Counted from the stretch's first letter, positions 1-15,000 are shown. The stretch: DNA of 64,000 bases from Echinostoma caproni (GCA_900618425.1 UZAN01039671.1:41305-105304); one strand, 5' to 3'. Notes: generated by a model not told the origin, from the letters alone. Numbers and translations: made by a program.

Positions 1-8
1 CGGCAACT

Positions 9-84
9 ATGAAAAGCGTCAAACGCTGTCTTTGCTTCATTTTGCTAGTCCAGTATTGGCATCCGCAAACGTTCAGTAAAGCAG
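9..84 (+). CDS. MEG exon 1: signal-peptide exon
   Basis: The ATG at 9 opens 25 codons plus one base. The n-region is MKSVKR, the hydrophobic core is CLCFILLVQYW, and the tail is HPQTFSKA, a plausible secretory signal. Two donors fit: CAG|GTATTG at 85 and TCA|GTAAAG at 76. Both leave phase 1, the phase of all later micro-exons, and differ by nine bases (three residues). Only eight bases lie upstream, so the 5' UTR and promoter are off the window. The frame runs on toward the N gap at 124, which is why an unspliced reading looks longer. Confidence 0.7.
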
Positions 85-3000
85 GTATTGACGGGCGTTC
101 AGGCTTCACAAAATGCAAAAAGGNNNNNNNNNNNNNNNNNNNNNNNNNNNNNNNNNNNNNNNNNNNNNNNNNNNNNNNNNNNNNNNNNNNNNNNNNNNNN
201 NNNNNNNNNNNNNNNNNNNNNNNNNNNNNNNNNNNNNNNNNNNNNNNNNNNNNNNNNNNNNNNNNNNNNNNNNNNNNNNNNNNNNNNNNNNNNNNNNNNN
301 NNNNNNNNNNNNNNNNNNNNNNNNNNNNNCTATGTGTGAATCCATTGACTGAGATTCTCATTGTTTCAGCGATTATTCGTTGAATGACGAGAAGACTTAG
401 CTTCCAGTAATATTTTCAGCTGTTCTCAACTGGGCTAATCCGTGTTCTTGACATCTGCTTATCAGTATTCCTAATTACTCCGCTTTTGTTGCAGAAATAT
501 AAACCCTTTTTCATTGTGTTGATCATTCAAAAAATTGTGTACAACAATGCTGCTATGCTCTTTCTATAAACAACGCAAAACGGTTGATGAAAGTTTTAAG
601 CGCCGCACTTTGTTCTTCAAAACAGTTTCTGTTTGTTCGTTGTGAAGTATGATTTTCAAAATACATCTAAAGCTTAGTTCAGTTTCAGTTACTCGAGTAT
701 TGACCAAACCGTGTGATTGTTCTCCCTTTATTTCGACCAAATAAATTCCATTGCCTAATTTTAGCATGGAACATTTGTAAGTACAAAATCTGGTTCTGCT
801 ACCGATCACGGTGCCAATCAAAGAAGCAACTCAAGTCGCATAGAATAGTCTTCAATATACAATGTTCACCTAGGGAATATTTCAGTAGCCTTGGTTTCCT
901 TCCCGAAGAACAAAGCTCTGCCAGGTTTCGGCGCAATGGTCTTCAGCTAGCGGCAAAACCTCGCTCATTTAAAAATAGTGGCCATAAATTAACCGTTGTG
1001 TATATTTATCTACGAACGAATTCACAAGTAACTTGTGCTTCTTATTTGGTTAAATTTAACCCCAGCACTTTGGCGAATAACAAATCAATACAAGAAAAAT
1101 GATATGCACTAGTTGCAGTAAAGTACTGATAACAGAGTAATAGTAGTAGTGAGTAGACGTATTTATTGGTCTGTCAGATGCGTATAAATCATGCAACTAG
1201 ACTAAATCGCGTTCGCGATTCCGAAATATATTGTAATCTTGCAGACTGAACACAAGTTGCGCACAGTTCGTCGGCATTCCGCTCATCCTGTGCACAATTT
1301 ACGATGGACAACAAGGCGTCTATCTTACTGCGTTGAGGATTATTACCACCCCACTGGACTGTAAAACGGAATACTGACGAACGGAATGCTAAAACCTGTC
1401 AACTTCAAACTGTGAATGGATGTACGCGGGGCCTTTGGTTACTTCTACGCAGTAAAAAAATAAGTGTTTGGAAGAAGTGAACCCGGTCACAAGCAGACGC
1501 AATCCGTCTATACAACGAAATGAATTGTGGTAATTCAGTAGCTTTTGGCGCTGCCACTGGTAGGCTAGAGAGTCGCAAGTCCAAAAATTCAAACTGTCCA
1601 ACATATCACAAATAAACGGCATATGTTTATGATTGTGAATTTAACACTATCCGATGGTTACAGATGTAAGATGCATGATGCAAATTAACGATAGTCAGTA
1701 GAAAAAGATTGACTGAGTGAGTTAAATAGGAGAACAAGAAACAAATTTTCTTGAGAGTAATACGGAGTTTGATTTGTTTTAATGATGATGAATTCGTTGT
1801 GTAAATGAGGCGTGAGCTGAAAAACTAGGAAGCACCGGACAGCTGTTTCTACCCGAACCGATGGGTTTGACTATATAGTGTATATTGAAAACAAGAAACG
1901 TTTTGATCAGCTGCCCGGTTGCCGAAAGGGTAGTATGCTTGCGTTCTACCTGTATGGTCCCGGGTTCAATCCCCAGTTGGGCCGATGAATTCGTGCTTTG
2001 CTGATGAGACCAAACCAGGTCAAAAAGGGCTGTCCAGTGCTTCCCAGCTTTTCAGCTCACGTCCCATGTACACGACGAATTCATCATATGAAAAGGGTTT
2101 CACTGATGGTCACGTGGTGAACCGGTGTCACATTATTAGATGAGTGTAATTATGATAGAAATAAAACATTAGGTTCCTTATAATCCCTAGGAATCTAGCA
2201 GATTTATCCAACTAACCCATGCTCACTGGGTATAAAATATTTATAGAAACACCACTACTCAGTGGGCAATTACTTGTACTATTTGCTTGATTCAACCCAA
2301 TCACCAAAGGTTTGACACACAGATATTTATCGAAGAATAAGAGAGCAGCTTAACTTTTTCTTCATAAATGCAGCTTGTCTTTAGATTATCTCACTATTTT
2401 TTCCGGGTAAATACTGAAGGCTACCCGGGTCAAACGTCTAAGTTATCTCAAAGACCGTTCCTTCCGTGTTTCTTTATTCATGCATTTCACGTTCTGTCTT
2501 TAGCTTGTTCCCAACGTAAGTGGATCCCCGTAAGACTCGTAATAGCCCGGTTGATGCGACCGTTTATTTTAGTCCCAGATTCGAAACCCTGATCGAATGT
2601 GATTGGAAACTGTTGATTGTATGGTTGAATACTCTGTTCAGTTGATTTGGAGGGAGTGAGAGTAATTAATACAAGTGGTTCTCACAGAATCACTCAGCGA
2701 GTAACCGCAATGCCATGAAATACGGATTGCTAAAATAAAGCGGTTTGCAACTTTAGTTGAAGAAACAGATTACGATGAATGTCATCGGTCTAGATTCGCT
2801 TATCACCTTTGGAAATGGCATAAGTGTCAAGGACGAGAACACAATCTCACTACAGCTATCAAATCGGACACGTAGGAATGATGCATTGTTTGAGTGAATA
2901 TACCGCCACCAAATTCGGAACAGAACGATATCAATCAGCATATGAAAGCGCGAACTTTGAGATCATTCAATCGGATATCAGTACTAAATGAAAGGTGACA

Positions 3001-6000
3001 AAAAATGAGACAGTATGACAGTTGATTTGTATGTTATTAAAACGTAAAATACCAAAGCGACCTTTAGCGATTTGAACCACAAACAAGGATCTTGTATTTA
3101 ACTGCTGAAAATGAACACTTTGAAGTTCACAGCTATTCTTATGCGTTTCTTTTTTTAAATACAGCGTGGAATTGTCGTAAGTTGGTCATATGCATTGATG
3201 CAGCAAAACTGGGAGATAAGGTTTCTCGCAGGAGGAAGAAAACTACCAGAGAATAAGAAATGAAAAAAATAGCAACCATATAAAATTAAATGAGATAATC
3301 TACTATAGTATGATGCAAACAAAATATGTTCACTTCATTCTACTTGGAAAATTTGACCTCGTTGAATTTTTACCCAATTGAAGTTGAAAAAGCGCAAAAA
3401 CTCTCATGCAAAATGGAATAATTAGCAACTGTTAAATAGAAAACCGGACAAAAACTTCAATCGATAAATTAGTTAGTTGCTTGATATTGCCGTGGCTCAT
3501 GACCGTTCATAGGAGGAATCAGGAGTTTTAAGACGCGGACGGTTCCTTTGGTGTGAAGCTTCATCAACAACGAGACCACGGTAAATGACTAGATAAACTG
3601 AAAATCGTGAGCAGAAACAAAGTCCACCGGATCGTAATTCAGAGTCCACTATAGATTTATTTGATGAGGATTTTTATGTGACCGACAGGCATTAAACAAA
3701 TCATTACCAGTACTGTCGTCATCATCATCATCGTACAGCGAGATACAATGAAGTGAGTTTTGCTAATCGCTGACAAGCACTCAATGTACAAATAGTAAGT
3801 GAGGAAAATCCTAGATAGATAGGGTTTGTGTTTATTTGTAGGAAGCCCAAGAACGTGAAACTTTCATATCAACACAATTATTGCACAATTTATCTATGCG
3901 TACACACCGTTTCAAACATTCTGGTCAGATGAGAAATGACAACAAGAACGCCACTTCCGTCCATTAGATGACATACCCTTCTGTATCTCCAACCAACCAG
4001 TTACAGAGTCTTTCGGATTGCAACCTGGAGTACGGGAGACGCCAACTATACGCGATCGTTCAGTGCATTTTTTTCACGCCTCGTTTGCACGTCGTTTGTT
4101 GATATCCGTTTGGTTTCCTCCAACCCGCAAACGTAACTGTGCGTGAGAGACGGTGCGGTAGACGATAGCTGAGCATGACCAACACATGTCCTAACCAGGG
4201 AATCCTGCTCATCTGTGAAAACAAATCATTAGCAAATTTGCAAAGGCCTACCTCTGAGTTGCTTACGCGCCTGATCGATCCAACTCATGCCGAATTGCGT
4301 AAACATCGGTTGTCGAATACTTTTAGACGGGGAATATCTCCTGTGCTAATCAGTGCGTTTTCTAATATCTCGTCTACTAGGAAATTGAATAAGAATGACA
4401 AAACAGAGCACCCTTGACGATCCGAATAGGCTTACAGAATGCTGTGGCATTTCTTTCCGCATCAGTGCTTACATTGGGGATTCATTTTCCGTTGACTATG
4501 TGTTCGACGCAGTTGGAGGACTTGACTCAGGGTGCAGGTTTGATCACTGCAACCGCTCGTCGGTCAAAATCCTGCTTGTTAATCAAGAATATACATCTCC
4601 TTTAATGGTGTCAGGCGACAAGGTGTCACAGAAGTTAGATAATCGGAGTTAAACTTACCCCCGGGGGGTTGCATAGATGTTGCGTGAACTATTGTACAAA
4701 ATCCCAACAATTAATGAATCATCCCCAGATAAAGGGTTACGCTTCTCGACCAGATGCTGCTAGTTGACGAAAATCACCAACCAGCTTAGAAAGAGTGAAA
4801 GAAGCTTGTTTACCGATTGAGTATACCTTCTTCCTACTAATTCTGTAAGAGATTCACATGTTACCACCCACAGCAATCGCCAGAACAACCGCGCAAGCAC
4901 CAAGCCAATCGAATCGTTCACTAAAATATTTCGCCCAGTGAGCAATTCGTTGTTCTTTATAGCGGATACTCTGCCCACACTTATCACAAAACGTTTCACT
5001 GACTTGTATGCGCCCTGCGTATCAAATAAAACAGTCTTTGAATATTACCTAATGCAGAAGCTATTTCTATTCCATTTGCTAATCTGATTCACCAGTTTTC
5101 ACGATCTTTCCTCGGGTTTTTCTTGAGCTGTCGTTGCAAACGTCCCCAGTTTACATGTTCATCCTGCCATCTTTCGATTTCGTTCCATCAAGATTAGTGA
5201 CTCTCGAGAAATTCATTGGCTTTGATGAAACTCCGGCAAGGATCCTCAAAATAAATGTTTTTCGCGATGAGTTGATCAGTCCTTTCAATTATAACAGCTA
5301 TTGTTTATTATAATGAATCCTATTGGCATAGGATCCATTCTTGTAAGAAATACCTTCTGTAAAACATGAGGGTTGGGCTCAGAATCCATGGTATCCTATT
5401 ATTTCTTCAGTATCCTGTTAGCCGAATGTTTTATTGCACGCACAAATTTCTGTGAAAAACATCAGACGGAGAAACCACAGCCGCGTAAAAAGGAATTGTT
5501 GATGCCAGAAAACCGCAAACTTTAGCCACTGTAATTGGATTGTTGAACCACATAAGTCCCCAGTACGTTGGATGCGGTACTGCGTCCGATGAGAGCGAAC
5601 CTGTCTACCATCAAAGTTAGGAATCCCTGTTGCAGAAATTCATCTGTAACTGGGACATAATTTGCTTGACTAGTTGCTTATCATCAACCACTGATTGCTG
5701 GAAAATCGTTAATACCTTACATCCAATTATTACTTGACCTCCGTGAACCTTCAGCACAAAACAAAGGTTAGTGAAAAATGTTTTTCGTGCATCATTTACA
5801 ATTTCTTTTTTTCACGAGATACGGCCGCTCGTGCCGTTTGAAAACCAAAAATAGGAAACGAGATAAAATATATGAATATGCTTCAGAGATTGCAGATAGT
5901 GAATCCGGTCGCCAGTAGACGTGCAATGACATTATATCGAAAGCGATTATGTATAAACACGTATTGGGAGTCATATGAGCCAAGCCATGAAATATTGTTC

Positions 6001-9000
6001 AAAATAGTTGTTCTAAAAAAACAAAATAAAAGAAAATAGCCTAGAAGACCAGATCGATGAAAAGAACGGTAAATATTGAATAGGAGCAGATACAACCCGA
6101 AACCCATATCAGTATGGATAGTGTGCTTAAGCCTTCCATGACAGTCAAGTAGCATGAATTCTGGCACTAACTGGTGCCACTCAGTGTGTGAAGTTTAAGC
6201 CCAGTAGGGAAACACGAATAACGGTACACGGCGCGACAAATGTGTAGCCTACCGTGTCAAAACTATCGTGAATGATTGTGCCTTACTCAGTGCAACCAAC
6301 ATTTGACAATCTATGTGGTACACCGTGACATGAAACACCAGGGAAATTCTAATGTTTGATATGATTATATATCCACCCAACAAGAACCACACCTCACATT
6401 GAAAAAAATGTAACTGTACACTTGTCTATATACACCTGTCTGATTCTTTACAGTATTACCACTGAGTAAGTAATTACTTGCAAAAATTCACCTTATTTAT
6501 TAGCAATTGATTTGCGTACCAGTAACAATGAAATGGGAATTAGAAATCAGTATCTGTAACTCAAATCTATGACAAGAAGTAAGGTGATTTCCTGTTCAAT
6601 TATGCAACCATCATTTGCGACTGTACTAAACTCGAGCATGATAGAGTCAATTCTCAATTTTCTCTGAAACCTATTTTATCCTAGCTGGCAATCCACGTGA
6701 GTGTAAAAGTTGGAATCACAACCACATTCCGTCCAATGAGCAATTTAATGACTTTAATTAGCCCAACATTAGGGGTGAGGGGCGGGAAGTGGGATCAATA
6801 AAAAAAAACATTTCGTGAGCGCTAAAGCTGTGAGTAGGATTAAGCAATATCGTCCTCATCGAAGCACGCGAATCTAAGAGTCAAGCTTCTATTCAACCAT
6901 GTAGACCTAATATTGACCATAGTTTGACTCAAGTGCTATATTAAATGAGACTAAGAAAAAACGTTTATTCATTGAAAATCGATTTTTCTTTGTTTTGAGA
7001 ATAAAAAAACTGGAAAAATGCAATTTGAACTCGTTGCTCAATGTTTTTGCAGAAACAGATTGCTTTGTAAAGCAAAAGAGAGTGACTATTGAGATCCATT
7101 TACCGAGTACAACTGGTTTCTTCCCTTTTCTGAAATCTGATTTGAACAGCACCGTAATAAGGAATTTTTTTGAAAATTTACCCTTGAAATAACTTCGTCT
7201 CTGCGTGCTCATTAAAATGCGTGTGGGAGTAACTAGAATCACTTGAACCGGTAAACTAAAGTTAACGTGAGCAATGGCCTGAGATTAGAGCGTTCATGTA
7301 GTGCTTTACGATGCTCAAATAAGTAGTCTGCGTGTGTGGATAGAGAGGCGAATTTCATCAAGCCCGTGAGATACTAACAATTTGTTTCCGTTTTAATCCA
7401 ATGACACCGTTAAAGTAAACGTTGATGGACAAAATCTCTGCATAAGATCATACGCTATTCACTGTTAAACTTCCTTGTTGGAAAAATCGTTTATTTCATT
7501 TTAATGGATGTGACTAAGTTCCTCTCATAGATTTTCATCTCGGAAGTACTCTTGAGTAGTGGTCCAGGTTGCTTTTTGTCACAATAATGTACAAGGTAAT
7601 CAGTGATGATACAAATACCTAATTCACATTCTTATATATAAAGATATATATCAATTGAGATCAAATCACTTCCTCTGGGCGAACACCATAATGGCAGATA
7701 CATATCTAAACGTGGGAATACTCTTACGATCAGAACCGATGAGAAGCACTCAGACTCAACTGAGCATCGAAAGATGAAAATATATCCAACAAATTGAAAA
7801 TGTACGACTATTCTGAAACAGGGCTTCACGTTATATATAGCATATTTAAATATATTTTCACACACGTCTGAATCCAGACTATGCCAAACAAATGATTGTA
7901 CAATGATGATATTTATGAAAAAGAAAAACTTCCATGGTTTCCATGTGGGCGGAATACTGCCAGACCGCCCAGGACAAAGCAGGTGAATTTTCTTGAGGAA
8001 TACACAACCGGAGCTTTCGGCTAGCCAAAGGTTGGCCCATGTGGCAGTGGGGCGGTGTGCGAAAACCACAATCCATTGGGGGCTCAGTGTCCAGTTCATC
8101 GGATCATTCACCCTCTTGGACGGTGGGCATAACATCCAAGGTGCTTCACACACCTCCATGCCCAATCGAGCCGGTGACCACGACCGCCACAATCGGGAAG
8201 GTGTGTGTCGTTCGTACACCTCTTCTTCGTTTGGAATCACGGTTTTGATCGACTTCCCTAGGTGAACTACCAGTGGTTTACCAGTCGGGTTACAGCCTCG
8301 GATGTCGGCTTTTCGATCTCTCACTTTGGTGGGACAACACCCTCGCCATGATAACTTAGTGAGAATGTCTTCTTCTGAAGATGCTATTTGAGACGCTCGG
8401 TAGTATGGAAACATTTTGCGAGGTGCAAAAGAGAGCCACCTCACTTGAAAACGGTTCCACCAAACCACACTTCCTATTGTTATCGCCTGGCATTTTGCTT
8501 CTCTCTTTATATCAGTGATTCCAACAGATGACTGATGAAGTTGGCCTAATTGTGTCGCAGCGAACGAGATCATCGTGTCTTATCGGACTAGTAGGAAAGT
8601 AGCGGGAAAACCCGAGTAAAGAGAACAAATGGTGACAAAACTGTCCAGTTGTACCATCAAATAAATAAAACGCTTGTAAGACCAAAAGTAACTGCATACA
8701 CACACTCTCACTCTGTGTTTTGAGGAATTTTTCGCTTTAACTTCGGATGAAGTGTTTAGCTTTTGCAAATGCGAGAATGGGAAGCCTTCCAGGTGAAATG
8801 ATCCATTCTACGGAGGTACGTACGTAATTGATCACCGATAGAGATACTCTTGAAGATTTTTCGTTCATTTTATATTGCAAACATACCATAACTCCTGTTG
8901 TAAAAATGCATGATAACTTTATAGATTAATTTCCAATCAAGTGTTTGGGTTCATTCCTATCATAAAAGACAGAGTATTGCAATCGAGAAACTCCTGTCAA

Positions 9001-12000
9001 ATTTGGAAAATCATTTCGTTTTATCGCAATAAAATACTATTTGAAAATATGATAATCGACGTCATTGCTATAGAAAGAATTAAGAAACATGTGAAAAAAT
9101 GGAAAACGAAACAGATAAACAGTCCCGAATCAGAAATTGTTCGCGATGAATAAAAATACATTACTGACTATTTCCGAGAATACCACAGTTTATGAAAAAA
9201 GTATTCATCTCTATGTGATTCACCCAATGTATCTGCCGGAACCTTGTTTCCCGTTCAATTGCAAATCGCGCTGCGAATCAATCTTTGCCCGTCAGGAAAC
9301 TGGAAGTTGTGTCCACTATGTAGTTCTACCGAAATAAGCATGAATTACACCGGTATTCGTTGTTAGGTATTTCGGTCTAGGCTGATCAATAATTAGTTAT
9401 TGGAACACAGATCGTTGGCAAGAGTAGGTTTCTGAGGCTTCATTCTGAAGCTATTACCGTCACATTTAAGAAAGAAAATAAGCGGGAGAAGACGTGCTTC
9501 CATCAAGCATTCTAGGTTAACTATTGATAATAAACCAGTGAGGAAGTGACTCAGTTTACCCTAGTTCTCTTTTCTCGATTATGCCTGGATAGACTGTCAC
9601 CCATGCTCATCTACCAATTAAAGTCTACCTATGCTGAAAGTTAATATAAAACGAAGATCTAAATCCACGGACGGGACATCGACCACTTTAGCTTAGTTCG
9701 ACTACTGCAACTGGGTGTCCGTTCAACACTAATTAAACTTTCACCATCATTTCTGGGGTACCACAAAACCTCTATATCAGCTCTGTGGTAATCATCATTC
9801 GCTTGTTGAAACCGGAGTTGTATACATAAAAGAGGGCTGCTTTAAACATTTAAACTTTCCTGATCTTAAGTGAACAAAACCACCGATTGCGAAGTTTAAT
9901 TTACCTGTTTATGTCCGAGCAAGAGTATTCAGGACAAACTTGGCCACCCCAACCCGTTTCTAATCTTGAATCCACCTCGAGCATTTGACCCAGACATATC
10001 ACACGTCAGTTATTCTCGTACATGTATTGGCTGAGGATAAATATGCTACCCTAAGATTAGCGTTCTGATTAGAATAATAAAGCTTATCTTGCAAATTGGT
10101 ATTGCTTAATTCTCATTTAATGATCAGTGGTATTTGGTATTGAGTTTGTGATTCAATCTAGAGCCATTTATACCACAATGAACATAGTCAGATTTCAGTC
10201 CAATAATCGGTGTTTGTTCATACATGTATTGTAACACCTAGTCATTGGGTGATAAACAAGTTTGACAGAGAGACAAGTGCCGAATACGACGATGGCTGTG
10301 ACCAAGACTCCGTAGAGTATGTCTTCCTGCTGGAATTGATTTTAAATTGGGGTCATTCAGACCGCTATGTCTGATACTTGCTGCTTGTATGGAGTACTTT
10401 ACAGACGCTCTCTATCAGTCGGAAATCAATTATTTACTTGTTTTATATAAAGTGAGACGCCTCGAAACAGACTGTCTTATACGTTGGTTTTCCCTAATTT
10501 CGTAGTCTATAAATAATAAGTACCAGAGTTCTTTCGTCGTTCCTCTGCGTGGGTCTGAACACGTCAATAATGGTTTGCAATAAGCATAGTTTATATTTGT
10601 GCTTGAGGAATTCACATTCAAGTCAAGTCAAGTATTTGCTTTGTGTAATTTTGTTCAACAATCTGTGTCATCGGTCGTTTCTAATAAGTGTTTCGGTGGA
10701 CTAATCAACTTCCAGTAACATGGTATTCTGGTCATTAAATTACAACAATTGATCGATAGCACACCTGTTATATTATTGCCAGAGGTCGACGGTATAGAGT
10801 TCAACAACCCAACGAGCACTCACAGGTGCTCTTTACTTTGATCTGCCGCAGTTCACACAGCATTACCAAATAATTTCATAAAGGTAGTGCGAAAAATGCA
10901 TGCCACGCAAATACTGATTTTCATTCGTCTCATTGCGTTTTGTCTTGCGATAATTTTTTACAGCACTATGCTGTCCACCGCCTTGCACACATAGTGAGTA
11001 TTAATATCTGTCAGCTTTCCCTCTGTTGGTACTATCCTGTTCAAAATTATTACCCTGTCTGATGTTTGTGATCCAACAATGTGCGCCAACAACGCGGGCC
11101 TAATCCGATAGAAGGCACCTATACGTCATAAAGCATTGCGTCAAACTTTTTTCGTTTCATAATTTCATCAGAAATGTTTACGTTTCGGAAATAAATCAAT
11201 CGATTAAAAAATGAAACGAGCTGAAATGTTAAATTACTTATGGTTATCAGATATATTCAATCTCTTCTGAAAAATGTTAATGGGACCAGCAACATAATGT
11301 AAAGAGAATTGACATTGACTATCAATTTTCCGTGCTCTCATTCAGTTTTCTACAAATCAACTGCATCAGAATGTTATAAGAAGGATACCATATATGAACA
11401 TTTGTATAATTATATGACTTTAAACGGAAAGAAGTTATTTGGAGATGAATGACAAAGGATGTGGGGCTTATGGTTACAAAAATTCGTAAAAAGAGAATGG
11501 TAGAAAGGAAACAGTTATGTAAGTTAAAAAGATTATTGTCGCAGGAGATAGAGAGTTAAAAATTTGAAATAGATACAACTAGGGATGAATTGGAACGGAT
11601 CTAGAAAGGTAACGAAGTGGAAAATTGGCCCCATTCCAATGGAATTATTTGTGATGACCGACAAAGACCACAGGACAGCTGTTGCGTTTTGTTTGGGACT
11701 TGTCAGCAGTGTGTGTGTACCTTCTGTTTCCCTGTTAGAACTCGAACTGCGAACATTCGGATCGGAATTTGGAACCCTTAGCTCTGAGTGGCACGGTCGA
11801 TTGTCATCACCTTGCGCGAATGGCTGAATCAATTTTAGATAACCAAGTTTGGATCAGCATATTCCGTTGTTCAGAGGTACCGGGCACTCCTGGTGATCTG
11901 TGACGTGGGTTGTATTCCTTGAGATACCGGTAATTTTTCCAGGATGAAATGTATTTATTTGCGATGGAAACCCACTAAGAGTGCATGGTGACTCTGAACA

Positions 12001-15000
12001 GTCGGATAGGCTAATTCAAACTTGATACTTGATGCAGCCGAATAGGTCAAAACGAGTAACGTAATATGGAATTGAGTAAGATGAAGTGCCACAGAAGAGG
12101 TAGAGCAACGGCTAATATGAGGCAGAAGAAAGGAGGAAATATGACCAACAATTACCACGGGAACAGCAAATGCATCACAACGGCCTTTTGCACGCATAGA
12201 TCAGGCTTAATACGGTTAACGAACACGGTTTTGGCAAACCTACATATTGTCGAGCTTATAAATGTGAGGATAACAACAAGAGCTTTGAGTTTCTTAGTAC
12301 CAATATCCCGTATCCGACAGATGCCGTATTGCGTAACCAGTTTCGACTCTCTTCCCTCCGCGAGTAAATGGTTTTAACTTGCATAGTTGTTTCTATGCTG
12401 GCATCCTTTTTTCCGAATCGTTTTACCCATTAGCTCTACCTCATCGTTTGCTCACGTCCAAATGACTCAAGTAATGACTCAACAACTCATTTTTTTCCAC
12501 CTGAACCCATGGAATTAAACAAAGGTTCATAACTTGTTCTCGTCTTATAACATCACGAATTGTGGATATATTCGAATGATCCGGAACCTCTGAACACCTC
12601 ATTCACTTGATGAAACGCATTTCAAGGCAAACTGTGATACACCGTACGGATTTGTATCAAAAGATGTAAACACACTAAAAAATCTTCGCCACATAAACCA
12701 AGACAAATTGATAACTACAGTGTTCCTAAAAGAAATATGTACATCGGCTAGTTCCTGTTTCGCAGAAATAATTGCGGTTAATCACGAAGAATCGTCTTCA
12801 GTACTCTGGACCGGTGTCATTTGATCTGCCCAGAATGATCACAAACTATTTAAATTCTTTCACGGCAGTCGATAAATGGTTCTTGTTTTTCACATGTTCT
12901 TATATTCCCACATGTTTGAGGTGCCCCAACAAACTGCCCGTGCACGTGTTCACCAAATTGTCATCACCGTGAGTTTAATTTTTGTTTGTGATTTGATGCT
13001 TTGATATTCATTTCGAGTGTTTAACATTTACATTTCTTGCATTGTGTTTTCCCACGCGGTGCACCAGTGGGCTACAACATGTGAATGTTCTAGACTCTAG
13101 CGATACTCTTACATTTGAGAGAGGAGTTAGCACAGTATTCTGTCATTAGTAATAGCGGTGACCAGATTCACGCACAGATTTGTCAACCTTTTCACAGTAG
13201 AAAACCGAACCGCGCGTTGCACATTTTAGCCAGTAACTGTAACATTCAGTTGTTTCCGGTTCATAGTAGCATTTTGGTTACGGGGCTAAATATTCTTTTT
13301 CATTTTTTTTAATTTTACGCCGTTCAGGGAAGGAGAAGCGGCCAATCAAGGGGCTGCCATGCAACACACAATTGGGTAGTTAAGCAGTTGTGGTGGGATT
13401 CGAACACACTTTCCCGAGGTGGTAATTTGGTGACGTTACCACCGTTCCACCAAGGGTATGCATAAGCTTCAAAATGGAAACTAGAGGAGATTAATAAAAT
13501 TAAAATAAATATTAATAAACAACCAAAAAGCTTCCAATTATTTGATGAACAGTGAAGATCCCGTGTAATGGAAACACGATGCACTTTGGAAGCACCTTTG
13601 CAGTAAATTTATTATCTGTTCCATAGGGTATACATAACAAACTGTTGTCCGGATGAAACAAACTAATTGTGGCGTTTTAGTTTTCCCCAAACTCTGGGTC
13701 TCTAACCGATGGTTTTACGATTCGAGCTGATTAGGTAAATCGTACCTCGCAAAATGCCTCGAAATCATTTCTTTGAATTTCAACTTCAAACGTATCTGAT
13801 GCAATAAAATTGTCTGAATCCTCCAAATTTTTGATAAAACTTTATTCAGGAATATGTTCATCGTTTTCAATAAAAATGTACCTAACATTTTGTCTACAGC
13901 ATCACCGGACTTGTCCGTTTTTCGAGGTAGGTTGATCGCCGAATTTGCTCACTAATCCGTGGAATCTCTATTGGGTAATCAGTCCAGAAATCCGCTGTTA
14001 TTGAGCTTATCTTCGGGTTTGTAAAGAGTAATAGGCCCCAACTATAAGCGCATAGTCGTCCGCTTGAAATATCGCTACATGGTTGGCAAACAAATGATTA
14101 GCACCTGGTCTTCCTCTTGAGAGCGTTACATAGAAAAAGTCATCGGTGTACTGTTTCAGACTCGTCCGGTTGAAGTACATTACTCACGTTTCACTCGACA
14201 GATAACATCAATAAAATCATTTTCATCTCAAAGAAGTTACACACCTAAAAGCTGATGTTTTGCAGTAAAATTAGATGGGTTACGTTTGTTTCCCAGATTT
14301 TGGAATTCACGATTATACCACTGATTCCTATTCACGGTCTACAGTCAAAGAACCAAGCAGAACCTCGTAAGACAGACGTAATCCAATTGGAATCAATGTG
14401 TTGGGCTAACCGACCAAAACTAATCTCTCAATCAGGTGTTTGTTTAGCAATCTAACAGTGATAATAAACGATATATCAGTGCCATTCCTTCAGTCACTGA
14501 ATGAAGGTACTCAGGCACAATAAAGGTCCTGAAGCGTTATCCGCACAATATCAAAGTTGTATCTACAAAATACAAACGAACGTGTATGTCAATGGAGAGT
14601 TGTTTTCGAATGTTGCAGACTAAGGCACGCGCGCGTTTTTTGATTCACAACAATGTATCACAACACAAACATTCGTTTGATTTAGAATGCATATCTCTGT
14701 TACATAATACAAAATAGTTAAGTGAACACGGAATCGCCACATGTCTATAAAACAAAAGAGTATCGGATACTGTGAATTCATATGTGTAATTATTTACAAA
14801 TAGATGTTTTTATATCAAATTGTTCGTATTCTATTATGACATTAATTTACTCCGTCCACTTACGTGGTTACCGGGACGATGCCGGACAGATGTAGACCTC
14901 ATTTTGCTGACAATGCAGGGGCTTTCGGTGCTTGATTGCTACGGCCTCTGCTAATCTCAACAATCGTCCATTCGAGGTCGTGTAAAGAAGCCCAAAAGAC

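Larger units (their letters stand above)
777..2503 (+). other. Intron with inverted SINE-like pair
   Basis: No convincing conventional gene. It holds the inverted repeat at 1784-2092 and one weaker exon candidate at 1539-1559. Open frames of 77-129 codons here show no family resemblance. Confidence 0.6.
3177..6453 (+). other. Long intron, two weaker exon candidates
   Basis: Contains a short ATC run near 3719 and low-confidence micro-exons at 5332 and 5755. Open frames at 4175-4652 and 4760-4999 are not recognisable as any family and lack matching splice context. Confidence 0.5.
6697..10963 (+). other. Long intron with GC-rich repeat
   Basis: Holds the family E repeat (8010-8490) and one weak exon candidate at 8793. 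The longest open frame of the window (7632-8573, minus, 313 codons) overlaps this repeat and is not accepted as a gene. 8,900-10,900 shows nothing I can support. Confidence 0.55.

Noticed and set aside
2371..2403. 33-nt window after a strong acceptor
   Set aside because: Phase 1 meets TAG.
7632..8573. Longest open frame in the window (minus, 313 codons)
   Set aside because: Half of it lies in the family E dispersed repeat, the rest is low-complexity AT sequence, and no domain is visible.
12321..12332. 12-nt window (AVL) with donor GTAACC
   Set aside because: The donor is too weak; open in phase 1 but not distinguishable from chance.
12772..12972. 66-codon frame ending at the 12968 donor
   Set aside because: The frame differs from phase 1. 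The 48-nt exon explains the donor better.
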